DNA of 64,000 bases from Clostridia bacterium (lineage in GTDB: Bacteria > Bacillota > Clostridia > Oscillospirales > Acutalibacteraceae), in assembly GCA_017415025.1 (NCBI GenBank), contig JAFQJH010000007.1:62001-126000 (forward strand), given 5' to 3'. Both the position numbers and the translations under genes were made by a program. Of the stretch, positions 17,357 through 26,504 are shown in pieces. The stretch's first letter is position 1. Each line of letters begins with the position of its first letter. The notes below the pieces were generated by a model. It ran no database searches and was not told the origin of the DNA. It saw only the letters and a list, made by a program, of their open reading frames with translations.

Positions 17357-18841
17357 ATGAAAAAGCTTTCCAAGAGAATTCTTGCAGTTTTGCTTTGTCT
17401 TGCTGTCGTTTTCGGCGGCTCGGTAATGGCAACCTCTGCAGAAGAGACAGATGCAGTTAAAAGAGTAAGTGTTTCTTTTAACGGTGATGCAACATCATCA
17501 AGAGGCTTCTGCTGGTATACAACGGAGTATTCCGATGCTGATGTTCAGATTATGAAATCTGCTGATTACAAGGGCTCATTCGCAGGTGCCGCAGTTTATT
17601 CTTCAGATAACATTTATCAGCACCGCGACCAGTACTGTCACAAGGTAACTGTTGACGGTCTTGAGCCGGGCACAGAGTATACATACCGCGTCGGTGATAA
17701 GTCAAGAGATTTGTGGAGCGAGGCAGGTACCTTCGTAACAGATGACGGTGACGATTCCTTCTCCTTCATCACAATCGCTGACGTTCAGGCAAGCAGTGAC
17801 GAAAATTTTGCACAGGCTGCAAACACAATCAAGGGTGCTATGGCTACTCTTCCCGAGTCAGAGTTCACGGTAAATCTCGGTGACTTTGTAAACGACTGTA
17901 CAAACGACGAGTGGGATTGGTATTTCAAAAACTTTGCAGTCAACAATATGGTAACAACACTTGCTCCTGCAGCAGGTAATCACGACGGTAACATCACAAA
18001 CAAGCTCAATATCAACGTTTTCAATTCTATGTTCAACCTTTCAAATCCGAACACAGAGTCAAACGTTAACTGGGTAAACGGTGTTTACTATTCTTATGAT
18101 TACGGCAACGCACACTTTGCTGTTCTCAACACAAACGATATGTACCCGATGTCACAGTCACAGAGAAACTGGCTTGTCAACGATATGTCGGCTTCTGACG
18201 CTGACTGGAAGTTCGTTATTATGCACAGAGCGTTGTATTCACAGGGCAAGAACATCAATAAGCCCGATACAATCATTATGCGTAACGTTCTCATTGAGCT
18301 CTTCGACGAGCTTGATATCGACCTTGTTTATGCAGGTCACGACCACGTATACTACCGCTCGGTTCCCGTTAAGGGTGACGAGGTTGTCGACGGTGTAACT
18401 TATGTTACAGAGAATTACAAGGGTGAGGAAATCACATTTGCTAACAACCCTGACGGTACCGTTCATATCCTTCCTTCAACAGCAGGCACAAAGAGATACG
18501 GCATCAACGAGGATGCTATTGATCCTATCGGCGAGGCTTGCGCATTCCATCTCTCAACAAGAGATATGGGCGGCTGCTTTATGACAACTGTTGTTGACGG
18601 TGATAAGGTTATCATCAAGTCATATCTTGTTGACGATGAAACTCAGGAAATTTCTCTCATCGATCAGTACGCTATCAAGAAGGATCTTTCACAGAAGGAA
18701 GAGCCGGCACCGACAGACCTTCCGACAGACAACGTTTCAAATATCGCAGCTTATGTTTCTAACATTGTTTCGGAAATCATCGGTATGCTTTACAGCTATA
18801 TCGCAGTTCTCCTTCCGCAGGCAATCAGAGGCTTGTTTTAA
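17357..18841 (+). CDS. Secreted purple-acid-phosphatase-like metallophosphatase
   Basis: 494 residues. Signal peptide 1-28, then a fibronectin-like purple acid phosphatase N-terminal domain (about 35-125; VDGLEPGTEYTYRVGD) and a calcineurin-like catalytic domain with ITIADVQ, NLGDFVND, PAAGNHDG, a FVIMHRALYS segment and YAGHDHVYYRS, giving a full set of metal ligands. The C-terminal 32 residues form a hydrophobic helix-prone tail without a sortase motif. Likely releases phosphate from extracellular organophosphates. An AGGAGG site precedes the ATG; the terminator follows at 18861. It is the second secreted phosphatase within 5 kb. Confidence 0.88.
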   Translation: MKKLSKRILAVLLCLAVVFGGSVMATSAEETDAVKRVSVSFNGDATSSRGFCWYTTEYSDADVQIMKSADYKGSFAGAAVYSSDNIYQHRDQYCHKVTVDGLEPGTEYTYRVGDKSRDLWSEAGTFVTDDGDDSFSFITIADVQASSDENFAQAANTIKGAMATLPESEFTVNLGDFVNDCTNDEWDWYFKNFAVNNMVTTLAPAAGNHDGNITNKLNINVFNSMFNLSNPNTESNVNWVNGVYYSYDYGNAHFAVLNTNDMYPMSQSQRNWLVNDMSASDADWKFVIMHRALYSQGKNINKPDTIIMRNVLIELFDELDIDLVYAGHDHVYYRSVPVKGDEVVDGVTYVTENYKGEEITFANNPDGTVHILPSTAGTKRYGINEDAIDPIGEACAFHLSTRDMGGCFMTTVVDGDKVIIKSYLVDDETQEISLIDQYAIKKDLSQKEEPAPTDLPTDNVSNIAAYVSNIVSEIIGMLYSYIAVLLPQAIRGLF

Positions 18842-18860
18842 TTTGTTTGAATAATATTTT

Positions 18861-18894
18861 TACTGCACGATGAGAGTCGTGCGGTATTTTTTGT
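18861..18894 (+). terminator. Terminator after the 17357 phosphatase gene
   Basis: Stem ACTGCACGA / TCGTGCGGT (one G-T pair) around a TGAGAG loop, followed by ATTTTTTG. Confidence 0.85.
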
Positions 18895-18958
18895 AACAAA
18901 ATACACAAAATGGTCGATAAATTTTTACATATCCTTTGAATAATATACTCAAAATAAC

Positions 18959-18987
18959 TTGAATTTTACCTTGCAGTTTGGTAAAAT
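18959..18987 (+). promoter_or_regulatory. Glycogen operon promoter with inverted repeat
   Basis: TTGAAT (18959-18964) and TAAAAT (18982-18987) are spaced by 17 bp. An inverted repeat TTTTACC (18964-18970) / GGTAAAA (18980-18986) exactly fills the spacer and the -10 edge and could bind a regulator. The boxes are moderate matches. Confidence 0.5.
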
Positions 18988-19028
18988 AATATATGTGTAA
19001 GTGGAATTTTTAAGGGAGAAGGTAAAAA

Positions 19029-20954
19029 ATGAACGGGGATTTTTATCCTTATGACGTTCCGGTGTATCTTTTTCATCAGGGAAGCAATGCCAGAGCGTAC
19101 GAATTCTACGGTGCGCACCGCGCGGAAGGCAACAAGGCTGTTTTTCGTGTATGGGCGCCGCACGCAAGAGCAGTCAGCGTTGTCGGCGATTTTAACGGCT
19201 GGAACAATGACGCAAATTTTATGTACCGTCTGGGTGACGGTTCAACGTGGGAATGTTTTGTTGAAAATATAAAACAGTTTGATACCTACAAATTCTGTAT
19301 CACAACGGCGGACGGCAGACGTATTTTTAAAGCTGATCCGTATGCTTTTCATACGCAGACGCGTCCCGAAACAGCATCGAAATTTTATGATACCGAGGGC
19401 TACGTCTGGTCGGATGCAGGCTGGCTTGAAAGCCGCAGAGGAAAGTCCTCTTATGACAGTCCGATGAACATCTATGAGGTTCACGCGGGTTCGTGGAGAG
19501 TGAACGGTGAAGAAAAATTTTACTCTTACCGACAGCTTGCCGATGAATTGACAAAATATGTAAAGGAAATGGGATATACTCACGTGGAGCTTCTGCCGAT
19601 AAGCGAGCATCCGTTCGACGGCTCGTGGGGCTATCAGGTGACGGGGTATTTTGCTCCGACCTCACGCTACGGTGAGCCGAAGGATTTTATGTATTTTGTT
19701 GACAAGTGCCACGAGGCGGGGATAGGCGTTATCCTCGATTGGGTTCCTGCCCATTTCCCAAAGGATGCGCACGGGCTTTACGAGTTTGACGGACAGCCTC
19801 TTTATGAATATGAGGATATGCTCAAGGGTGAGCACAGGCAGTGGGGAACGAGAGTTTTTGACTACGGTAAAAACGAGGTCAGAAGCTTCCTTATCTCGAA
19901 CGCTGTGTTCTGGTTTGATAAATATCATATCGACGGTCTGCGCGTTGATGCGGTGGCTTCGATGCTTTACCTTGACTATTGCCGCGAGGACGGTCAGTGG
20001 AGACCGAACAAAAACGGCGGCAAGGAAAATCTCGAGGCGATTGAATTTCTGCAAAAGCTTAATACGGCGGTTTTCCGCGAATACGGCGACGTGCTGATGA
20101 TTGCGGAGGAAAGCACGGCTTGGCCGATGGTTTCAAAGCCTGTGTGCGACGGCGGACTCGGCTTTAACTTCAAATGGAATATGGGCTGGATGAACGATTG
20201 TCTGAGGTACTTTTCTTTACCCGGAATTCACCGCAAGTTTAATCATAACAACCTGACATTTTCGTTTTTCTATGCCTTTTCGGAGAATTTTGTTCTGCCG
20301 ATTTCACACGATGAGGTAGTGCACGGCAAATGCTCGCTTATGGGTAAAATGCCGGGCGATTATGAGGAAAAATTTGCAGGTGTGCGCTCCTTCCTCGGCT
20401 ATATGATGGCCCATCCGGGCAAAAAGCTGATGTTTATGGGTCAGGAGTTCGGTCAGTTCATCGAATGGAATTATAAGCAAGGACTTGATTGGCTTCTGCT
20501 TGACTACGACGCCCACCGAAAATTACAGTATTTTGTAAAAACAATAAACAGCCTTTATAAATCAACCCCTGCACTCTGGCAGGTGGACTACGATTGGACG
20601 GGCTTTAAATGGATAAGTGCGGATGATGCCGACAATTCCGTAATCGCATTCCGCAGAATTGATAAGGACGGAAAAGAAATTATTGCCGTGTGCAACTTCA
20701 CTCCCGTAATGCGCGAGGGCTACCGTATAGGCGTCCCGAAATCGGGAACGTACAGGGTTGTTCTCAATACCGATGCCGAGGCTTTCGGCGGTAAGGGAAC
20801 AGGTACAACGGGCAGTGTAAGGAGCAGAAAAGTGCCTGTGCACGGTCTTGAATACAGTATTCCGCTCGACCTTCCGGGCCTGAGTGTAATATATCTTACA
20901 GCACCAATCCCAAGAAAAAAGAAAGAAAATGCCGCAAAAATTGCGACGAAATAA
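19029..20954 (+). CDS. glgB: 1,4-alpha-glucan branching enzyme GlgB
   Basis: Transfers alpha-1,4 chains to 1,6 positions in glycogen. 641 residues: an N-terminal CBM48 domain (FRVWAPHARAVSVVGDFNGW), a GH13 barrel and a C-terminal beta domain. The four GH13 regions are intact: DWVPAHF, GLRVDAVASML with the nucleophile Asp, IAEEST with the acid/base Glu, and PISHDEVVHG. ATG 19029 follows AGGGAGAAGG. First gene of a glgB-C-D-A unit with gaps of 15 bp or less. Confidence 0.96.
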   Translation: MNGDFYPYDVPVYLFHQGSNARAYEFYGAHRAEGNKAVFRVWAPHARAVSVVGDFNGWNNDANFMYRLGDGSTWECFVENIKQFDTYKFCITTADGRRIFKADPYAFHTQTRPETASKFYDTEGYVWSDAGWLESRRGKSSYDSPMNIYEVHAGSWRVNGEEKFYSYRQLADELTKYVKEMGYTHVELLPISEHPFDGSWGYQVTGYFAPTSRYGEPKDFMYFVDKCHEAGIGVILDWVPAHFPKDAHGLYEFDGQPLYEYEDMLKGEHRQWGTRVFDYGKNEVRSFLISNAVFWFDKYHIDGLRVDAVASMLYLDYCREDGQWRPNKNGGKENLEAIEFLQKLNTAVFREYGDVLMIAEESTAWPMVSKPVCDGGLGFNFKWNMGWMNDCLRYFSLPGIHRKFNHNNLTFSFFYAFSENFVLPISHDEVVHGKCSLMGKMPGDYEEKFAGVRSFLGYMMAHPGKKLMFMGQEFGQFIEWNYKQGLDWLLLDYDAHRKLQYFVKTINSLYKSTPALWQVDYDWTGFKWISADDADNSVIAFRRIDKDGKEIIAVCNFTPVMREGYRIGVPKSGTYRVVLNTDAEAFGGKGTGTTGSVRSRKVPVHGLEYSIPLDLPGLSVIYLTAPIPRKKKENAAKIATK

Positions 20955-20969
20955 AAAGGAGGCAGCATA

Positions 20970-22184
20970 ATGTCACGTAAACACGAATGTATTGCAATGC
21001 TTCTTGCAGGCGGTCAGGGCAGCAGACTCGGCATCCTGACAAAGAACATTGCCAAACCTGCCGTGCCCTACGGCGGAAAGTACAGAATTATCGACTTCCC
21101 ACTCTCGAACTGTGTAAATTCAGGTATTTACACAGTCGGCGTACTTACTCAGTATCAGCCTCTTGAGCTGAACGATTATATCGGCAACGGTCAGGCTTGG
21201 GATCTTGACAGAGCCGACGGCGGTGTGCATATCCTTTCTCCGTATCAGCAGATTCAGGGTACAGAATGGTACAAGGGTACTGCAAACGCAATTTATCAGA
21301 ACATCAATTTCATCGACAGATACGACCCCGATTACGTTCTTATTCTTTCGGGCGACCATATCTACAAGATGGATTATTCAAAAATGCTCGCTTACCACAA
21401 GGAAAAGAATGCCGATTGTACAATCGCTATGCTCGAGGTTCCGTGGGAAGAGGCATCCCGCTTCGGTCTGATGCTCGTCAACGAGGACGGCTCAATCTCC
21501 GAGTTTGAAGAGAAGCCGAAGAATCCGCGCTCAAACAAGGCATCAATGGGTGTTTATGTTTTTAGCTGGAAGAAGCTTCGTCAGTATCTTCTTGACGATG
21601 AAGCAAATCCGTCTTCAAGCAACGACTTCGGCCACGACCTTATCCCCGCAATGCACGAGGCAGGCGAGAGAATGTTCGCTTATGCCTTCGACGGCTATTG
21701 GAAGGACGTCGGAACAATCGACAGCCTCTGGGAGGCAAACCTCGACCTTCTTAATCCGCAGGTAGACCTTGACCTTACGGATTCAAGCTGGAAGATTTAT
21801 GCAAAGAATCCCGTAACCTGTCCGCACTATGTTGCAGATACTGCAAAGGTGCAGAATTCAATGATAGCCGAGGGCTGTGAAATTGAGGGCGAGGTTGACT
21901 TCTCCGTTCTCTTTGCAAACGTCAATGTTGAAGAGGGCGCAATTGTCAAGGATTCAATTGTTATGCCGGGCAGTGTTATCAAATCGGGTGCAAAGGTTCA
22001 GTATGCAATCGTTGCCGAAAACGTTGTTGTTGAGGCGGATGCACAGGTCGGCAAGCGTCCCGAGGATGTTGAAAATATTGACGATTGGGGCGTAGCTGTT
22101 GTCGGCCCGAACGTTACGGTCGGCAAGGGCGCCTGCGTTGAACCCAAGGCTATGATAGGCGAAGATGTAAAGGGGGCAGAATAA
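20970..22184 (+). CDS. glgC: Glucose-1-phosphate adenylyltransferase GlgC
   Basis: Makes ADP-glucose, the committed precursor for bacterial glycogen. 404 residues. The nucleotidyltransferase signature [11 protein letters not shown] (residues 10-20) is complete, followed by [30 protein letters not shown] with the metal-binding Asp, and the FEEKPKNP segment; the C terminus is a left-handed beta helix. It is the catalytic partner of GlgD encoded next, with a one-base stop/start overlap. Confidence 0.96.
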   Translation: MSRKHECIAMLLAGGQGSRLGILTKNIAKPAVPYGGKYRIIDFPLSNCVNSGIYTVGVLTQYQPLELNDYIGNGQAWDLDRADGGVHILSPYQQIQGTEWYKGTANAIYQNINFIDRYDPDYVLILSGDHIYKMDYSKMLAYHKEKNADCTIAMLEVPWEEASRFGLMLVNEDGSISEFEEKPKNPRSNKASMGVYVFSWKKLRQYLLDDEANPSSSNDFGHDLIPAMHEAGERMFAYAFDGYWKDVGTIDSLWEANLDLLNPQVDLDLTDSSWKIYAKNPVTCPHYVADTAKVQNSMIAEGCEIEGEVDFSVLFANVNVEEGAIVKDSIVMPGSVIKSGAKVQYAIVAENVVVEADAQVGKRPEDVENIDDWGVAVVGPNVTVGKGACVEPKAMIGEDVKGAE

Positions 22185-23293
22185 TGAGAGCCAATAACGT
22201 ACTCGGACTTGTTTTTTCAAACAATTTTGATAATTATCTCAACGAACTTACTTCAATGCGTTCAATGGGCTCCGTGCCCTACGGCGGACGCTACCGTCTT
22301 ATCGACTTCACCCTTTCCGCAATGGTGAACAGCGGAATGGGCAAGGTCGGTATTATCACAAAGAGCAACTACCAGTCGCTTATGGACCACGTCGGTAACG
22401 GCAGAGCCTGGGACCTTTCAAGAAAGCACGGCGGACTCTACATTCTTCCTCCGTTCAATTCTTCAAACACAGGTCTTTATAAGGGCAGAATAGAGGCTAT
22501 TGCAGGCGTTATGAACTTCCTGCAGTATTCCGACGAGGAATACGTTATGATGTGCGACTGTAACGCGCTTTATAACTTTAATTTAAAGAAGCTGTTTGCT
22601 TACCACGAGGAAAAGGGTGCGGACATCACAATCGCTTATGTCAACGGCGAGACACCCGAAATTGCAGAGCTTGCAGTTCTCGACGTTGAAGAGGACGGGA
22701 AAATCTCATCCGTTTCCCGCAGACTCAAGGACGGCGTGGCTAATTATTCAATAAACATAGTGCTTATGAGAAAGTCTCTTCTTGAAAGACTTATCAACGA
22801 AGCAATCAGCCTCGGCTACCATTCGTTTACAGACGACATTCTTAAGAGAAACGTTAAAAAGCTCAAGATTTACGGCTACGAGGTTACGGGCTTTGTCAAG
22901 ATGCTTGACAGTATGCAGTCATACTTTGAGGCTAATATGGCTCTTCTTGATAAGGAGAACAGAAATGCACTCTGCCGCACACAGCCTGTTTACACAAAGG
23001 TTAAGGATGATGTTCCCGCAATTTACGGTCTCGGCTCGGATGTTAAGAATTCACTCATTGCCGACGGTTGTGTAATTGAGGGTAAGGTAGAAAACAGTAT
23101 TCTCTTCCGCGGCGTTCATATCGGCAAGGATGCGGTTGTTAAAAACTGCGTGCTGATGCAGAATGCGTATATCGGCGATGACGTTCAGCTCAATTGCGTT
23201 GTTGCTGATAAGGATATCGTCATCAAGCCGGGCAAGGTGCTTTCAGGTGACGAGAAATTCCCCGTTTACATCGGTAAGGGAATCGTAATCTAA
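22184..23293 (+). CDS. glgD: GlgD, regulatory paralogue of ADP-glucose pyrophosphorylase
   Basis: 369 residues, clearly homologous to GlgC (GSVPYGGRYRLIDFTLSAMVNSGM) but the G-rich catalytic loop near the N terminus is replaced by GLVFSNNFDNY and the metal Asp region reads MMCDCNALYNF. Such GlgD proteins in Firmicutes form a heterotetramer with GlgC and change its kinetics. The right-handed position after glgC and the one-base overlap support a GlgC-GlgD complex. Confidence 0.93.
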   Translation: MRANNVLGLVFSNNFDNYLNELTSMRSMGSVPYGGRYRLIDFTLSAMVNSGMGKVGIITKSNYQSLMDHVGNGRAWDLSRKHGGLYILPPFNSSNTGLYKGRIEAIAGVMNFLQYSDEEYVMMCDCNALYNFNLKKLFAYHEEKGADITIAYVNGETPEIAELAVLDVEEDGKISSVSRRLKDGVANYSINIVLMRKSLLERLINEAISLGYHSFTDDILKRNVKKLKIYGYEVTGFVKMLDSMQSYFEANMALLDKENRNALCRTQPVYTKVKDDVPAIYGLGSDVKNSLIADGCVIEGKVENSILFRGVHIGKDAVVKNCVLMQNAYIGDDVQLNCVVADKDIVIKPGKVLSGDEKFPVYIGKGIVI

Positions 23294-23309
23294 GGGAGGT
23301 TGACCTATA

Positions 23310-24731
23310 ATGAAAGTTTTATACGCTGCAAGTGAAGCTCTGCCCTTTATGGCGAGCGGCGGTCTCGGTGACGTAGCGGGCTCATTGCCTCAGGCGCTTC
23401 GCAAGAGACTTATCGGCTGCCGTGTTGTTATGCCTCTTTATGATACAATCCGTCAGGAGTTAAAGGATACGATGAAGTTCATTACTCACATCTGTGTTCC
23501 CGTTGCCTGGCGCCGTCAGTACTGCGGTATCTTCGAGGCAAAGCATAACGGTGTTATATACTACCTTCTTGATAATCAGTATTATTTCAAGCGCGATACA
23601 ATCTACGGTCAGTACGATGATGCGGAGCGTTTTGCGTTCTTCTCACGTGCAATCCTCGAGATTATCCCGTACATTGATTTCAAGCCCGATATCATCCATT
23701 GTAACGATTGGCAGACGGCACTTACTCCCGTTTACTATTCAACGATGTATGCGAATGCACCGGGATTTGAAAATATAAAAACAGTTTTCACAATCCACAA
23801 CATTCAGTATCAGGGTATTTACGGCAAGGAGATTCTTGAGGATGTGCTCGGCATTCCGCAGGAGTATGCTCCCGTTCTCGAATATGACGGCTGTGTCAAC
23901 TTTATGAAGGGCGCAATCGAATGTGCAAATAAGGTTACAACGGTCAGCCAGTCCTATGCTGACGAGATTCTCGACCCGTGGTATTCACACGGTCTTGACA
24001 GCATCCTTAACGAGAGACGCTATAAGCTCAGCGGTATTCTCAACGGTATTGACGTTATCGGCTATGACCCCGAAACGGACAAGAGCATCCGTGCGAATTA
24101 TTCCGCCGCAAATCCTGCCGACAAAAAACTCAACAAAGAGGATTTACAGCAGGTTATGGGTCTTCCCGTAAAGGCAGACGTGCCGATTGTCGGTATGGTT
24201 TCCCGTCTCGTTGCGCATAAGGGTCTTGACCTTGTTAAGGGTATTCTTGATGAGCTTCTTTCAACAAGCGAAATGCAGCTTGTTGTTCTCGGCTCGGGTG
24301 ATTATGAATATGAGAGCTTCTTCAGAGAAATTGCTGAAAAATATCCCGACAAGGTGGGCTTAAGAATCGGATTTATCCCTGACCTTGCAAGAAAGATTTA
24401 TGCGGGTGCAGATATGTTCCTTATGCCGTCAAAGAGTGAGCCCTGCGGACTTTCACAGATGGTTGCTCTTCGTTACGGCACTGTGCCCATCGTCCGCGAA
24501 ACAGGTGGTCTGCGCGATTCAATTTCCGACTGCGGTGACGGCGAGGGCAACGGCTTTACCTTCAAGAGCTATAACGCTCACGATATGCTCGATGCTATCC
24601 GCCGTGCACTTAACGTATACTATAACTACGATTGGGCTGCACTTACACAGCGCGCTCTTGAATGTGATTACAGTTGGGGTCGCTCGGCTAACACTTATAT
24701 CAAACTCTACAAGGCAATGTTAAAGGAATAA
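23310..24731 (+). CDS. glgA: Glycogen synthase GlgA (GT5)
   Basis: Elongates alpha-1,4-glucan from ADP-glucose. 473 residues with two Rossmann domains. The N-terminal ADP-glucose loop appears as MASGGLGDVAGSLP, a variant of the KTGGLGDV motif. HCNDWQTAL, TIHNIQYQG and the C-terminal PSKSEPCGLSQMVALRYGT donor site with its Glu are present. GGGAGG precedes the start, 16 bp after glgD. Nothing atypical beyond the missing Lys in the first loop, a substitution known in several Firmicutes synthases. Confidence 0.95.
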   Translation: MKVLYAASEALPFMASGGLGDVAGSLPQALRKRLIGCRVVMPLYDTIRQELKDTMKFITHICVPVAWRRQYCGIFEAKHNGVIYYLLDNQYYFKRDTIYGQYDDAERFAFFSRAILEIIPYIDFKPDIIHCNDWQTALTPVYYSTMYANAPGFENIKTVFTIHNIQYQGIYGKEILEDVLGIPQEYAPVLEYDGCVNFMKGAIECANKVTTVSQSYADEILDPWYSHGLDSILNERRYKLSGILNGIDVIGYDPETDKSIRANYSAANPADKKLNKEDLQQVMGLPVKADVPIVGMVSRLVAHKGLDLVKGILDELLSTSEMQLVVLGSGDYEYESFFREIAEKYPDKVGLRIGFIPDLARKIYAGADMFLMPSKSEPCGLSQMVALRYGTVPIVRETGGLRDSISDCGDGEGNGFTFKSYNAHDMLDAIRRALNVYYNYDWAALTQRALECDYSWGRSANTYIKLYKAMLKE

Positions 24732-24738
24732 AAAATTA

Positions 24739-25413
24739 ATGAAGTCTTACTATATCCAACTTATAAGAAACGGAATAACGGCAGGCAATGTGGACGGTAA
24801 ATACATCGGACACATTGACGAGCCCTTGAGCGAAGAGGGAGTAAAGCAGATTTCGCAGATGAAGACGGATTATAAATATCCGCCCGTCGAGGCTGTTTTT
24901 TCGAGTCCGCTTTCCCGTTGTACGCAAACTGCAAAGCTTATTTATCCCGAATGTGACCCGATTATTATTGACGGCTTTATCGAATATAACTTCGGCGAGT
25001 TCGAGGGTAAAACGGCGGAGGAGCTTGAAAATCATCCCGTTTTCCCCGATTGGCTTGCAGGAAAGAAGGGTGTCAATCCTCCTTTCGGCGAGAGCAACGA
25101 GGAATTTTCAAGCCGAATTGCACAGACGATGATTAAGGTCGTTGACGGTGTTATTCAATCAGGTATCACAAAGACGGCAATCGTCACCCACGGCGGTGTT
25201 ATAATGGCTCTGCTTGCGATGTTCGGTCTGCCCGAGGCTTCAATGCACGAATGGCTGACTCCCGGCGGCTGCGGTTATACAATCCGCATTACTCCGTCAC
25301 TCTGGTCGCAGGGCAGAAAGTTTGAGGTTTTCGCCCAGATTCCCGAAATTGAGGGCGAAAACGAAATTGAAGATATTGACGATTTCAATATTGAGGACTT
25401 TTTATATGAGTAA
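24739..25413 (+). CDS. Histidine-phosphatase-family protein with catalytic His replaced by Asn
   Basis: 224 residues of the phosphoglycerate-mutase/histidine-phosphatase fold. The second half of the active site is canonical: Arg60 in SSPLSRCTQTA, Glu82 in IEYNFGEFEG and His151 in THGGV. The first motif, normally RHG, reads R10-N11-G12 (codons AGA AAC GGA), so the phospho-accepting histidine is absent. It therefore may be a non-catalytic phosphosugar or phosphoprotein binder, or use another mechanism. An acidic C-terminal tail (EGENEIEDIDD) is extra. It lies 7 bp after glgA and overlaps the SIS gene by 8 bp, so it belongs to the glycogen operon; the link to glycogen is by position only. Confidence 0.85.
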   Translation: MKSYYIQLIRNGITAGNVDGKYIGHIDEPLSEEGVKQISQMKTDYKYPPVEAVFSSPLSRCTQTAKLIYPECDPIIIDGFIEYNFGEFEGKTAEELENHPVFPDWLAGKKGVNPPFGESNEEFSSRIAQTMIKVVDGVIQSGITKTAIVTHGGVIMALLAMFGLPEASMHEWLTPGGCGYTIRITPSLWSQGRKFEVFAQIPEIEGENEIEDIDDFNIEDFLYE

Positions 25414-26047
25414 AATGGATTTTGTTACACAGCTTATCTGGCGTTATCCCGTGCTTAAAGCTAACGAAAAAGAAATTCGCCTTATGTGCGATGCGGTTAT
25501 AAAAAGCTACGAATCGGGCGGCAAGCTCCTTGTCTGCGGCAACGGCGGAAGCTGTGCGGATGCCGAACATATTGTGGGCGAGCTGATGAAGGGCTTTCTT
25601 AAAAAGAGGCCGATTCCCGAGAAGAAGAAAGCTGAAATGCTCGAGCGTGTTCCCGAGCTTGACGGCATCGGACTTGATAAGCTTCAGCAGGGTTTGCCTG
25701 CAATTGCACTCAACAGCGGTGTTGCGCTGACAACGGCTTTTGCCAACGATTGCGATCCCGACCTGATTTATGCACAGCAGGTGCTGGGACTTGGCAAAAA
25801 GGGTGACGTTTTCCTAGGTATCAGCACGTCGGGCAACGCGAAAAACGTTTATGCCGCGGCGGCGGTTGCAAAGTCCCTCGGACTTGTAACGGTTGCACTT
25901 TCGGGCAAGGACGGCGGAGTGCTTAAGGATGTGTGCGATATTTCCATAATCGTAGATGAGGATGAAACCTATATGATTCAGGAGCTTCATCTGCCCGTCT
26001 ACCACGCACTTTGCGCAACGGTTGAGGAGCATTTTTTTAAAGAATAG
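25406..26047 (+). CDS. SIS-domain phosphosugar isomerase (GmhA-like)
   Basis: 213 residues with a single sugar isomerase domain. CGNGGSCADAEHIVGELMKGF is split by the phosphate-binding Ser pair, and LGISTSGNAKNV is the second phosphate loop, matching the GmhA/DiaA branch; QELHLPVYHALCATVE resembles the C-terminal helix of sedoheptulose-7-phosphate isomerase. An LPS role is unlikely in a Gram-positive; a heptose for S-layer or cell-wall glycan, or another ketose/aldose phosphate, is more plausible. ATG 25406 overlaps the previous gene; ATG 25415 is an alternative start. Last gene before the terminator. Confidence 0.82.
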   Translation: MSKMDFVTQLIWRYPVLKANEKEIRLMCDAVIKSYESGGKLLVCGNGGSCADAEHIVGELMKGFLKKRPIPEKKKAEMLERVPELDGIGLDKLQQGLPAIALNSGVALTTAFANDCDPDLIYAQQVLGLGKKGDVFLGISTSGNAKNVYAAAAVAKSLGLVTVALSGKDGGVLKDVCDISIIVDEDETYMIQELHLPVYHALCATVEEHFFKE

Positions 26048-26063
26048 CTCGTTGAATAAAAGA

Positions 26064-26104
26064 AAAGGCAGAAACGAACAAGCGTTTCTGCCTTAATTTT
26101 TGTG
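26064..26104 (+). terminator. Terminator of the glycogen operon
   Basis: Stem AAGGCAGAAACG / CGTTTCTGCCTT around AACAAG, followed by AATTTTTG, 17 bp after the SIS gene stop. Confidence 0.9.
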
Positions 26105-26154
26105 TTTTACTATGCTCGTTAGGGTGAGACCTGCTCCCGCCGTAAAATTCAGTC

Positions 26155-26185
26155 TTGATTTTTCGGGGGGGGGGTATGATATTAT
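26155..26185 (+). promoter_or_regulatory. Promoter with G10 tract in the spacer
   Basis: TTGATT (26155-26160) is followed by TTTC, an uninterrupted run of ten G (26165-26174) and the A/T-rich TATGATATTATAA, which offers two -10 hexamers: TATGAT (spacer 14) and TATTAT at 26180-26185 (spacer 19). Neither spacing is optimal; adding or losing a few G would create 17 bp spacing. Such tracts are typical slippage sites. Confidence 0.45.
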
Positions 26186-26213
26186 AAAGAAAATGAATCA
26201 AGGAGGTAAATCT

Positions 26214-26438
26214 ATGTCTTTTCTTGCAGCACTTATGGGAGCTATCCCCGTGGCATTGATAGCCGCTGTTTGTATTCCTCTGTTGGTTATTGAGATGGGA
26301 ATTGAGGTTTTGCCGTCACTTTTTAACCCTGAATTCTATACAGAATTAATTGAAGGAATAGCCAACATTCCGGAGTTACAGCCGGATGTATTTCTGGATT
26401 ATGTAAAAACTTTGCTTGAAAACGGAGTTGGACTGTAA
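26214..26438 (+). CDS. Small hydrophobic protein, function unknown
   Basis: 74 residues starting at ATG 26214, eight bases after an AAGGAGGT ribosome site that is nearly perfect. One long hydrophobic segment (about residues 3-30) spans the membrane or acts as an uncleaved signal; the remainder is a short amphipathic region rich in Glu, Ile and Leu. No domain recognised. It has its own promoter (with a G10 tract) and a perfect-stem terminator, so it is a genuine single-gene transcript rather than a chance frame. Confidence 0.7.
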   Translation: MSFLAALMGAIPVALIAAVCIPLLVIEMGIEVLPSLFNPEFYTELIEGIANIPELQPDVFLDYVKTLLENGVGL

Positions 26439-26447
26439 TAAAAAGTT

Positions 26448-26481
26448 AAACGCTGTGCCGAAATTTCGGCACAGCGTTTTG
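26448..26481 (+). terminator. Terminator after the small hydrophobic protein gene
   Basis: Perfect 16 bp palindrome: AAACGCTGTGCCGAAA followed directly by its complement and TG; the very short loop may make it function in both directions. Confidence 0.85.
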
Positions 26482-26504
26482 TAAAAGGTATTAACAAGTT
26501 TTAA

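Noticed and set aside
24739..25413. Assignment as cobalamin-pathway alpha-ribazole phosphatase (CobC)
   Set aside because: No cobalamin genes nearby and the catalytic histidine is absent; the family-level label is safer.
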